Below, in pieces: positions 54,006-62,435 of a stretch of DNA of 64,000 nt. The stretch is from contig JACKPA010000006.1 in NCBI GenBank assembly GCA_024233865.1, positions 198,501-262,500 of the forward strand. Reading direction: 5' to 3'. The translations under genes were made by a program, and so were the position numbers. The notes beneath the pieces are model-generated. The model made no database searches. It was not told the DNA's origin and saw only the letters and a program-made list of their open reading frames with translations. The stretch is from Leptospiraceae bacterium (GTDB taxonomy: Bacteria > Spirochaetota > Leptospiria > Leptospirales > Leptospiraceae). How positions within the stretch are numbered: position 1 is the first letter of the stretch; every line of letters begins with the position of its first letter.

Positions 54006-54615
54006 ATGGAAGTACAATTAAATACAGACGCAGAAATAAATCAATTTATAGATAATGTTAATAAAAAGTCAAAAATAGTAGTTTCTGAAATTAAAGAACA
54101 ATTTTTAGAAGATGAACTTCCATGGGTTATTGGTTTTTCTGGTGGAAAAGATAGTACGGCTGTACTTCAACTAGTGTTTTCTGTCATTGCAGAATTGCCT
54201 ATAGATAAAAGAAATAAGGAATTTCATGTGCTATCGAATGACACTTTAGTTGAAAATCCAAACGTAGTAGATTATTTAGATAAACAATTGGAAAAAATTG
54301 AAAAATTTGGTAAAAATGAGTTGTATAGACATAATCCAGATGCTTTTCAAACGACTAAAGAAGTTCCCAAATTAGAAAATACATTTTGGCTAAATTTAAT
54401 TGGAAAAGGTTATCCTTCACCAAATAAGTGGTTTCGGTGGTGTACCCAAAGAATGAAAATTAGACCCACCTACTAAATCTGTATCGAAGTGCTTCAGATG
54501 TAATGGAATGTCCGCTCGTAATTGATGACACAACTCCTAGCTGCGGAAATTCTCGACTTGGATGTTGGACATGTACAGTTATAGACCAAGATAAATCTAT
54601 GGGTTATATGATTCT
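54006..54615 (+). pseudogene. DndC-type sulfurtransferase remnant, internally deleted
   Basis: The first 156 codons encode LPWVIGFSGGKDSTAVLQLVF (PP-loop ATP site), LSNDTLVENPNVVDYL and NTFWLNLIGKGYPSPNKWFRWCTQRMKI, as in DndC. A frame change and deletion follow near 54,474. Sequence resumes with NLYRSASDVMECPLVIDDTT and PSCGNSRLGCWTCTVIDQDKSM, DndC's cysteine-rich C-terminal region. The stretch between, normally well over 100 codons, is missing. DndC takes part in DNA phosphorothioation. No other dnd gene is visible. Confidence 0.8.
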
Positions 54616-54730
54616 AAAAGAAAAGTTGTTAAAAATTAGCAGACGTTGTGCGTCGTTACCAATACTTGATTCTCGTAGTGCGGATGAAATTCTTGGATAT
54701 GACAAACAAGGATTACCAAATGGTAATTGA
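54612..54730 (+). pseudogene. VapB-type antitoxin C-terminus fused to the DndC remnant
   Basis: In the same frame as the end of the DndC remnant the sequence reads LLKISRRCASLPILDSRS, then ADEILGYDKQGLPNGN. This is the C-terminal part of an Rv0623-type VapB antitoxin, which ends in a (S/P)DEILGYDxxGLP motif. The N-terminal half of the antitoxin is absent. The stop codon overlaps the vapC start. Confidence 0.75.
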
Positions 54731-55117
54731 TACATCTGCTATTATTGCAATTTTATGCAATGAAAATGAATCTGAACAATTATTGTATTGTATTGTATCA
54801 CTGTAGAAACAAATTGTAGTATATCAGCTGCAAATTGGCTTGAAATGAATATTGTTATAAATAGTCGTTTTGGTCAAGAAGGAGAAAATGAATTAGATAA
54901 TTTTATAAAAGAAGCTGAAATTGAAATTGTAGAAGTTAGCGTAGAACAAATAAAAATTGCACGTCAGGCTTTTAAACATTATGGCAAAGGAAGACATCCT
55001 GCTGGTTTAAATTTTGGAGATTGTTTTGCTTATTCACTCGCAAAATATTTTAATGAACCTCTATTATATAAAGGAGATGACTTTAGCAAAACAGATATTA
55101 TCAGCATTTCACACTAA
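54720..55117 (+). pseudogene. VapC PIN toxin with a 5-base-repeat frameshift
   Basis: An ATG at 54720 opens MVIDTSAIIAILCNENESEQLLYC and stops shortly after. The rest (TVETNCSISAANWLEMN to DFSKTDIISISH) is in another frame up to 55117. It includes GRHPAGLNFGDCFAYSLA with PIN acids. At 54,782-54,797 there are three TATTG-like units; with two the reading frame is restored exactly as EQLLYCITVETN. The gene is therefore inactivated by one extra 5-base unit. Confidence 0.8.
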
Positions 55118-55171
55118 GATTATGATTAGTAATGAAAATATAAATTTTGCAGTGGCAAAAGCTCCATGGCT

Positions 55172-55217
55172 CGGTGACATGCCGAAGCGGCACGTCGGGT
55201 ATGCTCTAACGTTATGT
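55172..55217 (+). repeat. Half attC-like site (right end only)
   Basis: The segment ends CTCTAACGTTATGT (55204-55217), where GTTATGT fits the R' consensus and is the exact complement of ACATAAC at the first site. Before it GACATGCCG (55176-55184) pairs with CGGCACGTC (55188-55196) in a small hairpin. No matching left arm with GCATACC is found upstream, so the site looks truncated. Together with 53,679-53,802 it brackets a stretch of about 1.4 kb. Confidence 0.5.
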
Positions 55218-55587
55218 GGCGTGCGTTAGTAGTTTTACTTTTTAGTAAATTTACTCAAAGTTAAAAATTTAATGTTTACCTAAAAATCCCTTGGCAAAGA
55301 AAAAAGTAATTCCTATCATATTAAATATATATTGTTACAACATGGACGGAAATTGCAACGGTCTAAATTTACTAGCAAGACTTCACCTTGAAAGTAAGTA
55401 AGATGCTTTATGATTTTCAGATAAAAGCAAAAGCCATGGAATTTGGTGAAGATAATTTGAGGTAATCCTATCTGAAAAATTAGAAGATTACTTTCATGAT
55501 TTTGATGAGAGAGACAATATTTATTAAGATGTTCCCAAAAAAACGATTTTACAATTAATTAATAAATTAAAGGAGAAAAGATAAATA
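55218..55587. other. Non-coding stretch with gene remnants
   Basis: No intact gene is seen. One plus-strand frame reads VILSEKLEDYFHDFDERDNIY, stop, DVPKKTILQLINKLKEKR, and ends at 55,584 just before the next gene, with further stops upstream. A frame at about 55,290-55,400 (VIPIILNIYCYNMDGNCNG) also breaks early. These look like traces of one degraded gene. Confidence 0.4.
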
Positions 55588-55938
55588 ATGGAAAAAGATT
55601 TAAAATTAATTGGCATCGAAAATCACAATAGTAGAAGGAGAAAGAAAGGGTTAGAACCATTAACTAAAAAAGAATTTAGAAAGTATACTAGAAATGTTTC
55701 GAAAGATGCTACCGGTAGAAATGCCCCTCATGTAGATAAAGCAATTGAGAGAATGAAAGAAACATTTGGAAAAGATGTAACCCGAAAAAAGAAAGAATGT
55801 TTTAGATGTGGAAAAAATAAAAAATTAACAGAATTTGTTTGTAGGTATGACGGAAAAGAGCCTGTAATTAATAATGTCTGTAAACAATGTGAAAGCAAAA
55901 GAACAAGTGAGTGGGCTAAATCAAGGAAGTCAAGATGA
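55588..55938 (+). CDS. Small zinc-finger-like protein, unknown
   Basis: A 116-residue protein with a strongly basic first half (HNSRRRKKGLEPLTKKEFRKYTRN). It has two cysteine pairs, CFRCGKNKKLTEF and VCKQCESKRTSEW, separated by about 24 residues, which could bind zinc. The pattern resembles short treble-clef or endonuclease VII-like N-terminal zinc fingers of phage origin. A good ribosome site (AAAGGAGAAAAG) precedes it. It follows the cassette-like region, and no partner is obvious. Confidence 0.65.
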   Translation: MEKDLKLIGIENHNSRRRKKGLEPLTKKEFRKYTRNVSKDATGRNAPHVDKAIERMKETFGKDVTRKKKECFRCGKNKKLTEFVCRYDGKEPVINNVCKQCESKRTSEWAKSRKSR

Positions 55939-56106
55939 TGAATCTTGACTTTTCTCATATGTTTAAATTATATTTTTTCATTACTTTGCTTTCTTTTAAA
56001 TAATACAATGCTTTCTACATTTTTTGGTGATTGGTTAGAAGAAAAGATGTTTGACACAATAGAATTTTTTACCCAAAACTACATTTTTAAAAAATTATAA
56101 AAACCG

Positions 56107-56424
56107 GATTCAGGCAGGTGTGCCATCTTCAAATACGAAATTATCCTCCTTCCCTATCATAGAATCTATATTTGGAAAATACAAACTCATTCCAGCTTTT
56201 CTTAATCAGATAGCAGTTCACAGTGTTCTTCTACGCTCATCTCTTTTTTCTCCTTTTCTATGTTTAAAATGATTTTTGTGATTTGTATGATTTAGAATTC
56301 TTTTTTCAGGCAAATCCTTAAAAACCGACAAAATCAGAGCGCCAACTCCCATCCCAACCCTACTTAAAAATAAACAATTTACATATATGATGTGTTTTGT
56401 AGTTTGGGAACAAAAATATTTCAT
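56107..56424 (-). pseudogene. Rpn-family nuclease C-terminal remnant
   Basis: On the minus strand, bases 56,285-56,107 read GEKRDERRRTL, stop, TAI, stop, LRKAGMSLYFPNIDSM and then other residues. This matches the hinge and tail of the Rpn copies (RKRTIRTAIELKKAGMNLDFISKI) but with stops and changes. The rest of the gene is lost. It lies in a 500-base gap between the zinc-finger gene and mscS. Confidence 0.6.
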
Positions 56425-56442
56425 AAATATTAAGGAGATATT

Positions 56443-57507
56443 ATGCCTGAAATACTAACAAAAACCTTTTATAACAATACCATACTAGAATGGCTTATTT
56501 CACTATCAATGATTGTGGGAGCATTTGTAATAGGCAAAGCTATGTATTGGTTTTTTGGAAATATTGTCAAAAAATTAACTCAAAAAACAAAAACAAAGCT
56601 AGACGATATCCTTATCGATATGATTGAAGAACCGATAGTCTTGGCATTGGTATTAATCGGAATTTGGTCAGCTCTTAAATTTTTACACTTACCTGAACTA
56701 GCGTACATTTGGTCTAACAAAGTATTTCATATATTAATTGTTTTGAATATTTCATGGTTATTGGTTAGACTGATCGACTCTTTTTTTGAGGAATATCTAG
56801 TTCCTTTGACCGAACAAACAGAAACAGATATAGATGATTTGATCGTTCCCATATTAAGAAAAGGTTTAAAGTTTATTATTTGGACAATCGGTGTTGTTGT
56901 TGGCTTGAATAACGCAGGATATGACGTAGGTGCCTTAATAGCAGGACTAGGCATAGGAGGTTTGGCTTTGGCAATGGCAGCAAAAGATACAGTATCCAAT
57001 ATGTTTGGTGGGTTTACGATTTTCGCAGATCAACCTTTCAAAATCAATGACAGAATCAGAGTGAGTGGTTTTGACGGATCGGTAAAAGAAATTGGTATAC
57101 GAAGCACAAGGCTACAAACACTAGACGGAACAATTGTTACGATTCCCAATTCTACGTTTTCCGGTACACCTGTAGAAAACGTTTCTTTAGAGCCATCCAG
57201 AAAAATTGTTTTAACCTTAGGTTTAACCTACAATACCAGCAAAGAAAAAATGCAGCAAGCAATGGATATACTAAAAAAAATCGGCACAGACAATCCTAAC
57301 GTAATAGACCCTGTTTTGGTTTCTTTTACAAAATTTGGAGCCTATTCTTTGGATATTTTGTTTATTTATTTCATCGCAAAAGATAGTGATATACTGAATA
57401 CAATGGCTGAAATCGATTTGGAAATATTAAAACAATTCAATGAAAACGGATTGGAATTTGCATTTCCAACCCAAACGATCCACAATATTCAACAGCAACC
57501 AACCTAA
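56443..57507 (+). CDS. Small-conductance mechanosensitive channel, MscS family
   Basis: A 354-residue protein. Four or five membrane spans come before the MscS pore helix, seen in GLNNAGYDVGALIAGLGIGGLALAMAAKDTVSNMFGGFTIF at about residues 153-193. The beta domain follows (DRIRVSGFDGSVKEIGIRSTRLQTLDGTIVTIPNSTF). Such channels open under membrane tension to release solutes on osmotic downshock. The start ATG has AAGGAGA 5 bases upstream. It is the first intact chromosomal gene after the accessory island. Confidence 0.94.
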   Translation: MPEILTKTFYNNTILEWLISLSMIVGAFVIGKAMYWFFGNIVKKLTQKTKTKLDDILIDMIEEPIVLALVLIGIWSALKFLHLPELAYIWSNKVFHILIVLNISWLLVRLIDSFFEEYLVPLTEQTETDIDDLIVPILRKGLKFIIWTIGVVVGLNNAGYDVGALIAGLGIGGLALAMAAKDTVSNMFGGFTIFADQPFKINDRIRVSGFDGSVKEIGIRSTRLQTLDGTIVTIPNSTFSGTPVENVSLEPSRKIVLTLGLTYNTSKEKMQQAMDILKKIGTDNPNVIDPVLVSFTKFGAYSLDILFIYFIAKDSDILNTMAEIDLEILKQFNENGLEFAFPTQTIHNIQQQPT

Positions 57508-57512
57508 AAAAA

Positions 57513-57536
57513 GAGGGTGAGCAAATCGTTCACCCT
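57513..57536. terminator. Hairpin after mscS
   Basis: AGGGTGA (about 57,514-57,520) pairs with TCACCCT (57,530-57,536) around a 9-base loop. The A run before the stem means the T-tailed form would serve the minus strand; for plus-strand transcripts it may still stall or stabilise the 3' end. Confidence 0.45.
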
Positions 57537-57627
57537 ACCCAATTAAATTGTAGGTGAGACCAACTTTTAAAGATTTAAAAAGTTCTTGAAATAAAAACGC
57601 AAAAATTATATCGTCTACTTTTCATGC

Positions 57628-57633
57628 TATAAT
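57628..57633 (+). promoter_or_regulatory. Possible -10 box for the DAHP synthase gene
   Basis: TATAAT at 57628-57633 is a perfect -10 hexamer about 50 bases before the start codon. No clear -35 sequence lies 17 bases upstream, so this is a weak call. Confidence 0.35.
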
Positions 57634-57681
57634 GAAAATTTTGTTATATTTTTAATGTTTATATTATAAAAAGTAGGTTTT

Positions 57682-58719
57682 ATGATTGTACCCAATAAAA
57701 AGGAATTAACAGACCAAGAATACAAGCAACTAACAGACATTGCTGCCGAATTTAATTGCAAAATAAGTATTATCAAAGGCGAAACTTTAACGGTTTATCC
57801 AATTATAGGTGACGAAAATAGCCAGCTTATGATAAACCGTTTTGAAGGACTTCCCTTTGTTGACCACGTCCAAAGACTACAAGTTCCCTATAAAATTATG
57901 GCAAGAGGCAATAAAACCGCTCCGTCATTTATTAGGATTGGCGGGATTAAAGTAGGAGATGGAACTTTTAGAGTAGCCGCAGGTCATTGCACTATCGATC
58001 CTAAAAACCGCTCTTTATTTTTAGAATCCGCTGCTGCCATAAAAGAAGCAGGAGCTGACTTTTTGCGAGGAGGTGTTTGGAAACCAAGAACAAACCCACA
58101 TTCGTTTCAAGGAGATGATAATAGTCTGGATATTTTAATAGAGGCTAGGGAAAAAACAGGTTTACCGGTTGTTACCGAAGTGATGGATGATGATCAGTTG
58201 GAACAAGCTATTGCAGCTGGCGTTGATATGTTACAAATAGGTGCGCGGAATGCCTTGAATTACGGATTGTTAAAAAAAATATCCAAATCTATCCAAGGAA
58301 GAACTACTGCCGTATTATTAAAAAGGTCTTTACACATGGGTCCAATAGATGAATTTATATCAGCGGCTGAATACTTGGCTGCAAGCGGAAATTTGAATGT
58401 TGTGATGTGTCCGAGGGGAACTTCTCCGGCGGTTTCCGGTTTTCGCAACACTCCGGATTCTTCTATTACAATATTATTAAAAAAAAATACCTGGGCTCCT
58501 GTGATGGTTGATCCCTCTCATTCGGTTGGTAACGGTGTTTTTGTCCCATATGAGGCAATGGCTTCAGCTGCTTATGGAGCTGATGGTGTAATTGTGGAAA
58601 CTCACATTGATCCAAAAAGAGGCATCGGTGATGACCCAAAACAATCCATAACTCCTGATGTGCTTGCAAAATTAATTAAAAACTGCAAACAAATCCATGA
58701 AATATCAAGAACCATCTAA
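57682..58719 (+). CDS. aroF: 3-deoxy-7-phosphoheptulonate synthase (type I-beta)
   Basis: A 345-residue enzyme that joins phosphoenolpyruvate and erythrose-4-phosphate, the first step of the shikimate pathway. It has an N-terminal ferredoxin-like regulatory segment of about 70 residues and then the catalytic barrel. Its motifs include VAAGHCTIDPKNR, FLRGGVWKPRTNPHSFQG, LLKRSLHMG (active-site lysine region), MCPRGTSP and VMVDPSHSVGNGVFV. These match the AroF/AroG(beta) class rather than the E. coli class. The gene stands alone with its own promoter region. Confidence 0.93.
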   Translation: MIVPNKKELTDQEYKQLTDIAAEFNCKISIIKGETLTVYPIIGDENSQLMINRFEGLPFVDHVQRLQVPYKIMARGNKTAPSFIRIGGIKVGDGTFRVAAGHCTIDPKNRSLFLESAAAIKEAGADFLRGGVWKPRTNPHSFQGDDNSLDILIEAREKTGLPVVTEVMDDDQLEQAIAAGVDMLQIGARNALNYGLLKKISKSIQGRTTAVLLKRSLHMGPIDEFISAAEYLAASGNLNVVMCPRGTSPAVSGFRNTPDSSITILLKKNTWAPVMVDPSHSVGNGVFVPYEAMASAAYGADGVIVETHIDPKRGIGDDPKQSITPDVLAKLIKNCKQIHEISRTI

Positions 58720-58742
58720 ATGAGATTAAGTAAAAACGAACA

Positions 58743-58813
58743 TTTCGACTACGCTCGAGTGTTCGGAAAACGTCTCAACGCTCCCAGAGCTAAGCCGAAG
58801 TGCCGCAGGGAGC
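58743..58813. repeat. Intergenic inverted repeat, TTCGACTACGCT type (copy 3)
   Basis: TTTCGACTACGCTCGAG at 58743-58759 shares its core with copies at 4.5 and 32.1 kb. It is followed by GTCTCAACGCTCCC and later GCAGGGAGC (58805-58813), with CTCCC/GGGAG forming the closing stem. The right half has diverged (GCTAAGCCGAAG instead of an exact complement). Confidence 0.7.
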
Positions 58814-58818
58814 ATTAA

Positions 58819-59295
58819 ATGTCTTTCACCTCTTATATCATTGTTCACCCTGATGATTATGCTATTGGAAATAGCGGTATTATTGAAAATCCTTCCGTTT
58901 TTAAAGAAAAATTACAAAAAAAAGTAAAAAGCCTGATTAGCAAAAATGTGAATATTTATGTTATGAACCTGGTAGAAAATAAACTCGATCCTCCAGAGTT
59001 TTTAATGAATTTCAAAAATCAAATCCAGATCATTCCACTATTATCCAAAGACAGTGTATCGAGCCAGGTTTTTAGGTTAAAAAAAAAGTTATTTATTCAA
59101 AAATATATAAAGAAAATTATCATTACCGGTGGTTGGAAAGATGCGTGTTTAAAATTTACAATCAACCATCTTATCAAACCGTCTGTTAAAATTTCCGATA
59201 TAGCTCAAGCTACTTCACCAATTGAAGTATTTATTACTTTTGAGAAAGAAAAGAAGAATTGTATTTTAGAAATTGATCATGAATTTATTTTTTAA
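58819..59295 (+). CDS. Conserved protein of unknown function
   Basis: A 158-residue protein with alternating beta and alpha segments (IIVHPDDYAIGNSGII, then VNIYVMNLVENKL, then QIQIIPLLSKDS, then KKIIITGGWKDACLKFTI). This pattern suggests a small Rossmann-like or flavodoxin-type fold, but no ligand motif can be identified. There is no signal peptide. It starts just after an intergenic repeat and converges with a histidine kinase gene. Confidence 0.6.
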   Translation: MSFTSYIIVHPDDYAIGNSGIIENPSVFKEKLQKKVKSLISKNVNIYVMNLVENKLDPPEFLMNFKNQIQIIPLLSKDSVSSQVFRLKKKLFIQKYIKKIIITGGWKDACLKFTINHLIKPSVKISDIAQATSPIEVFITFEKEKKNCILEIDHEFIF

Positions 59296-59313
59296 GTATT
59301 CAAGAGTTCTGTG

Positions 59314-61146
59314 TTACGTTTTACTCAAAACATCAAGAATTACAGTGTATTGAAAACGCTGAGACAATTCCGTTAGCTTTTGGTAGAGTTGCTTGTGCCC
59401 TGATTCAAATTGTTTGATAAAAGAGGAAATTTCATCCGAACTTAAACTCATTAAGACATCTCGCAAAGCATTCAAACTGTCCTTAGAAATGCCTGTAAAA
59501 TCTTCAGGATTTAATTCTTGTATTGGCAGTGAAACGTCTTTTACCTCTTTATACCGGTATTCAATCCCTAAATGCTTGGCAATTACCTCGAAAACTTCTG
59601 CTTCTATAATAGGCTTAGATAAAAACCCATCACAGCCGATTTTCAAAAAATGTGCCTTATCTTCCTCAAAAGCACTGGCACTAAAAGCAATAATAACCGT
59701 GTCTTTCCCATGCTCCGTTTCTTTGATGCGTCTGGTTGCTTCCAAACCGTCCAAAATAGGCATTCGCATATCCATAAATATCAAGTGTGGATTCCAAGAT
59801 GTCCAAATGTCTATCACCTCCAAACCGTTTCCTGCCTCACGAACTTCAAATCCCACAGTTTCCAATAAATTAACCAATAAAAAACGACTATCATCAGCGT
59901 CATCTACCACAAGAATTTTGGGAATGTTTGAATTTTGAGAAATTCCTATAACTTTCCTATCTTCGGCTTTCTCTTGGTATTCCTCTTTTTTTCCTGCTTT
60001 GCACTTAATTTCAACATGAAATTTACTTCCTTTCCCGACCTGACTGCTTACGCTGAGTGTCCCACCCATAAGTTCTACGTATTTTTTACTAATTGCCAAT
60101 CCAAGTCCTGTGCCTTCTATGTTCTTTAGAGTTTTGGCAGATTGTACAAAAGGTTGCAATATTTTTTCTATTTCCTCTGTCTCGATTCCAACTCCGCTAT
60201 CCTCCACAACAAACACCAAACACAAATCAGGAAATTTACCTTTTTTCATTTGAACTCGCAAAACAATTCCACCTTCCTCGGTAAATTTGACTGCGTTGCT
60301 TAAAAGATTTATGAGTATGTGTCTCAGTTTGCTTTCGTCAGAAGAGATAAAACGTGAAACATTAGAGTGGATGTCCAAAACAAATTGAAGTTTTTTCTGC
60401 TTTGTTTTCGCTTGGAACATCAATTCCATATTCTTTGCCAATCTATACAAATCAAAAGTGGTTACTTGGATTTTTGTTTTATTTGCTTCGATCTTGGATA
60501 TTTCCAAAACGTCATTGATCAGGGCGAGCAGGTGCCTTCCGCTATGACTGATTGTATCAAGATATTTTTTATGTTGTTCGGATGTTATAACATCTCTTTG
60601 CATAAGTTGTGTATATCCAAGAATAATGTTTAGTGGTGTACGAAGCTCATGAGACATGTTGGAAAGAAACGCACTTTTGGCAATGTTGGCTTGCTCTGCG
60701 GCTTCTTTTGCTTTTTTAAGCTCTAGGGTACGATCTTTTACTTTTTCTTCCAGAGATTCGTTCAATTTTTTAAACTCCAACTCTATCTTTTTGGAATGAG
60801 TCACATCAACTAAAATAAAAACAAGTCCTTCCACATTCCCGTCTTTGTCTTTCACCGGCTGAAGTGTCCAATCCCAATAGGTGGTGCCCCATTCAGGGTG
60901 ATTGGGAAATTCAAAGGGTTTAGCGTATATGGAAAAGGATTTACCGGTTTCAATTACTCGTCGAAAAATCTCTTCGTTTTCTTTGTGTGGAAAGAGAGCA
61001 AAGTGGTTTTTGCCTGGAAAAAACTCCGGTTCGTAACCACAGGCATTTGCGTACGTTTTGTTCACTCGTATAAAATTGAATTGGTTGTCAAGATAGACAA
61101 TCGAAAGGTGAGTTGTATTGAATATCTTATCAAACATAAAAAACAT
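59314..61146 (-). CDS. PAS-containing hybrid histidine kinase/response regulator
   Basis: About 610 residues from ATG 61146 (MFFMFDK). An N-terminal PAS domain (about 10-130: LSIVYLDNQFNFIRVNKTYANACGYE) is followed by a coiled coil. HisKA has SNMSHELRTPLNIILGYTQLM (phospho-acceptor H at about 165). The HATPase has DSGVGIETEEIEKI and GTGLGLAISKKYVELMGG. A receiver domain has ILVVDDADDSR and IFMDMRMPILDG (D at about 457). The last 60 residues form a helical tail but no clear HPt. It is likely a cytoplasmic or membrane-peripheral sensor, since no membrane span is evident. Confidence 0.92.
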   Translation of the reverse strand: MFFMFDKIFNTTHLSIVYLDNQFNFIRVNKTYANACGYEPEFFPGKNHFALFPHKENEEIFRRVIETGKSFSIYAKPFEFPNHPEWGTTYWDWTLQPVKDKDGNVEGLVFILVDVTHSKKIELEFKKLNESLEEKVKDRTLELKKAKEAAEQANIAKSAFLSNMSHELRTPLNIILGYTQLMQRDVITSEQHKKYLDTISHSGRHLLALINDVLEISKIEANKTKIQVTTFDLYRLAKNMELMFQAKTKQKKLQFVLDIHSNVSRFISSDESKLRHILINLLSNAVKFTEEGGIVLRVQMKKGKFPDLCLVFVVEDSGVGIETEEIEKILQPFVQSAKTLKNIEGTGLGLAISKKYVELMGGTLSVSSQVGKGSKFHVEIKCKAGKKEEYQEKAEDRKVIGISQNSNIPKILVVDDADDSRFLLVNLLETVGFEVREAGNGLEVIDIWTSWNPHLIFMDMRMPILDGLEATRRIKETEHGKDTVIIAFSASAFEEDKAHFLKIGCDGFLSKPIIEAEVFEVIAKHLGIEYRYKEVKDVSLPIQELNPEDFTGISKDSLNALRDVLMSLSSDEISSFIKQFESGHKQLYQKLTELSQRFQYTVILDVLSKT

Positions 61147-61267
61147 CTTGAAAAGTAATAAAACAGAAGTCAATTTAAATATTGAAATATTTTAAAGAGT
61201 TTTCAAACTGTTTAATATACGTTTTTTTAGATATAATGTATATTATGACAAAAAAGAGGATTATAGA

Positions 61268-62410
61268 ATGGAAAACAACAAAAAACCTCTAATTCTAATT
61301 GTTGATGACCGTTTGGATAATTTACAAGTATTGAACGATACTCTTAAAGCAGCCAATTACAGTCTTGCTGTAGCCAACAATGGAGCAATTGCCATAGAAT
61401 TTTTAAAGAAGAGAAAACCGGACTTAATTCTCTTGGATATTGAGATGCCGGATATGGACGGATATGAGGTCTGTAAATCAATCAAGAGCGATCAAGAAAC
61501 CACTAGTATTCCCATAATTTTTTTAACGGTAAAAACAGAAGTTGATAGTATCGTAAAAGGTTTGGAATATGGGGCTGTTGACTATATAACCAAGCCATTC
61601 AACACCAAAGAATTGCTCGCTAGAGTGTCCACACACATCGAACTAAAGCTTTCCAAAGAAAAGTTGGAAACAGCACTCGAGCAACTGAATCAAAAAGCAC
61701 AAGAGCTGGATTTGGCAAATAAAACCAAAGATAAGTTCTTTTCTATCCTATCACACGATCTATCCAATATCTTTGGGAGTTTCAATAATTTAATGGAGAT
61801 ATGGAAATTCTATAAAAGAGGAGCTCCGGAAGAATCGTTTGTTAAGATATTGGTTAATGTCGAAAATTCTGCCAAGATGGGCTATGACCTTTTGGTGAAT
61901 TTATTAGAATGGTCTAGAATACAAACAGGAAAAATAGACTTCAAACCCAAAAAACTCAAACTAAAAGAAATAGTTGAAGGAAGTTTTAAACTACTTGGGA
62001 ACAATGCAGGCACAAAAAATATTACTTTAAGCTTAAATATTCCTGAAATAGCGACTATCTATGCTGACCCAAATATGCTTGGTATTATAATCAGAAACCT
62101 TGTATCCAATGCCATTAAATTCACACCCAGTGGTGGAAAAGTGGAAGTCATTTCGGAAGAAAAAGATGGATTTACTGAAATTAGTGTAGCGGACAATGGT
62201 GTGGGTATTAGCCAAGAAAACATTGCAAAACTATTTAGGATTGATTCACAACACAAAACAAATGGAACCAATAAAGAAAGAGGGACAGGATTAGGTCTTA
62301 TTTTATGCAAAGAATTTATAGACAAACACAATGGAGAAATTTGGGTTCACAGCCTCCCGGGCAAGGGGAGTCAATTTTTTATTAAGTTTCCAAATCATAA
62401 AGAAAATTGA
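61268..62410 (+). CDS. Response regulator-histidine kinase hybrid
   Basis: A 380-residue protein. The receiver domain comes first: LILIVDDRLDN at the start and LILLDIEMPDMDGYE with phospho-acceptor D57, then the KPF motif. HisKA follows with FFSILSHDLSNIFGSF at about residue 160, then HATPase with DNGVGISQENIAKLF and GTGLGLILCKEFIDKHNG. This order (receiver then kinase) suits proteins that are activated by phosphorylation from a second kinase, such as the divergent hybrid kinase 95 bases away. No membrane span is present. Confidence 0.92.
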   Translation: MENNKKPLILIVDDRLDNLQVLNDTLKAANYSLAVANNGAIAIEFLKKRKPDLILLDIEMPDMDGYEVCKSIKSDQETTSIPIIFLTVKTEVDSIVKGLEYGAVDYITKPFNTKELLARVSTHIELKLSKEKLETALEQLNQKAQELDLANKTKDKFFSILSHDLSNIFGSFNNLMEIWKFYKRGAPEESFVKILVNVENSAKMGYDLLVNLLEWSRIQTGKIDFKPKKLKLKEIVEGSFKLLGNNAGTKNITLSLNIPEIATIYADPNMLGIIIRNLVSNAIKFTPSGGKVEVISEEKDGFTEISVADNGVGISQENIAKLFRIDSQHKTNGTNKERGTGLGLILCKEFIDKHNGEIWVHSLPGKGSQFFIKFPNHKEN

Positions 62411-62435
62411 AGTCCGATCTGGCTTTAAATTATAC

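Noticed and set aside
54006..54476. A functional Dnd phosphorothioation system
   Set aside because: DndC is deleted and frameshifted and no dndB, dndD or dndE gene is nearby.
53679..55217. A full integron with integrase
   Set aside because: No tyrosine-recombinase frame occurs in the window and the second site lacks its left arm; only attC-like sites are claimed.
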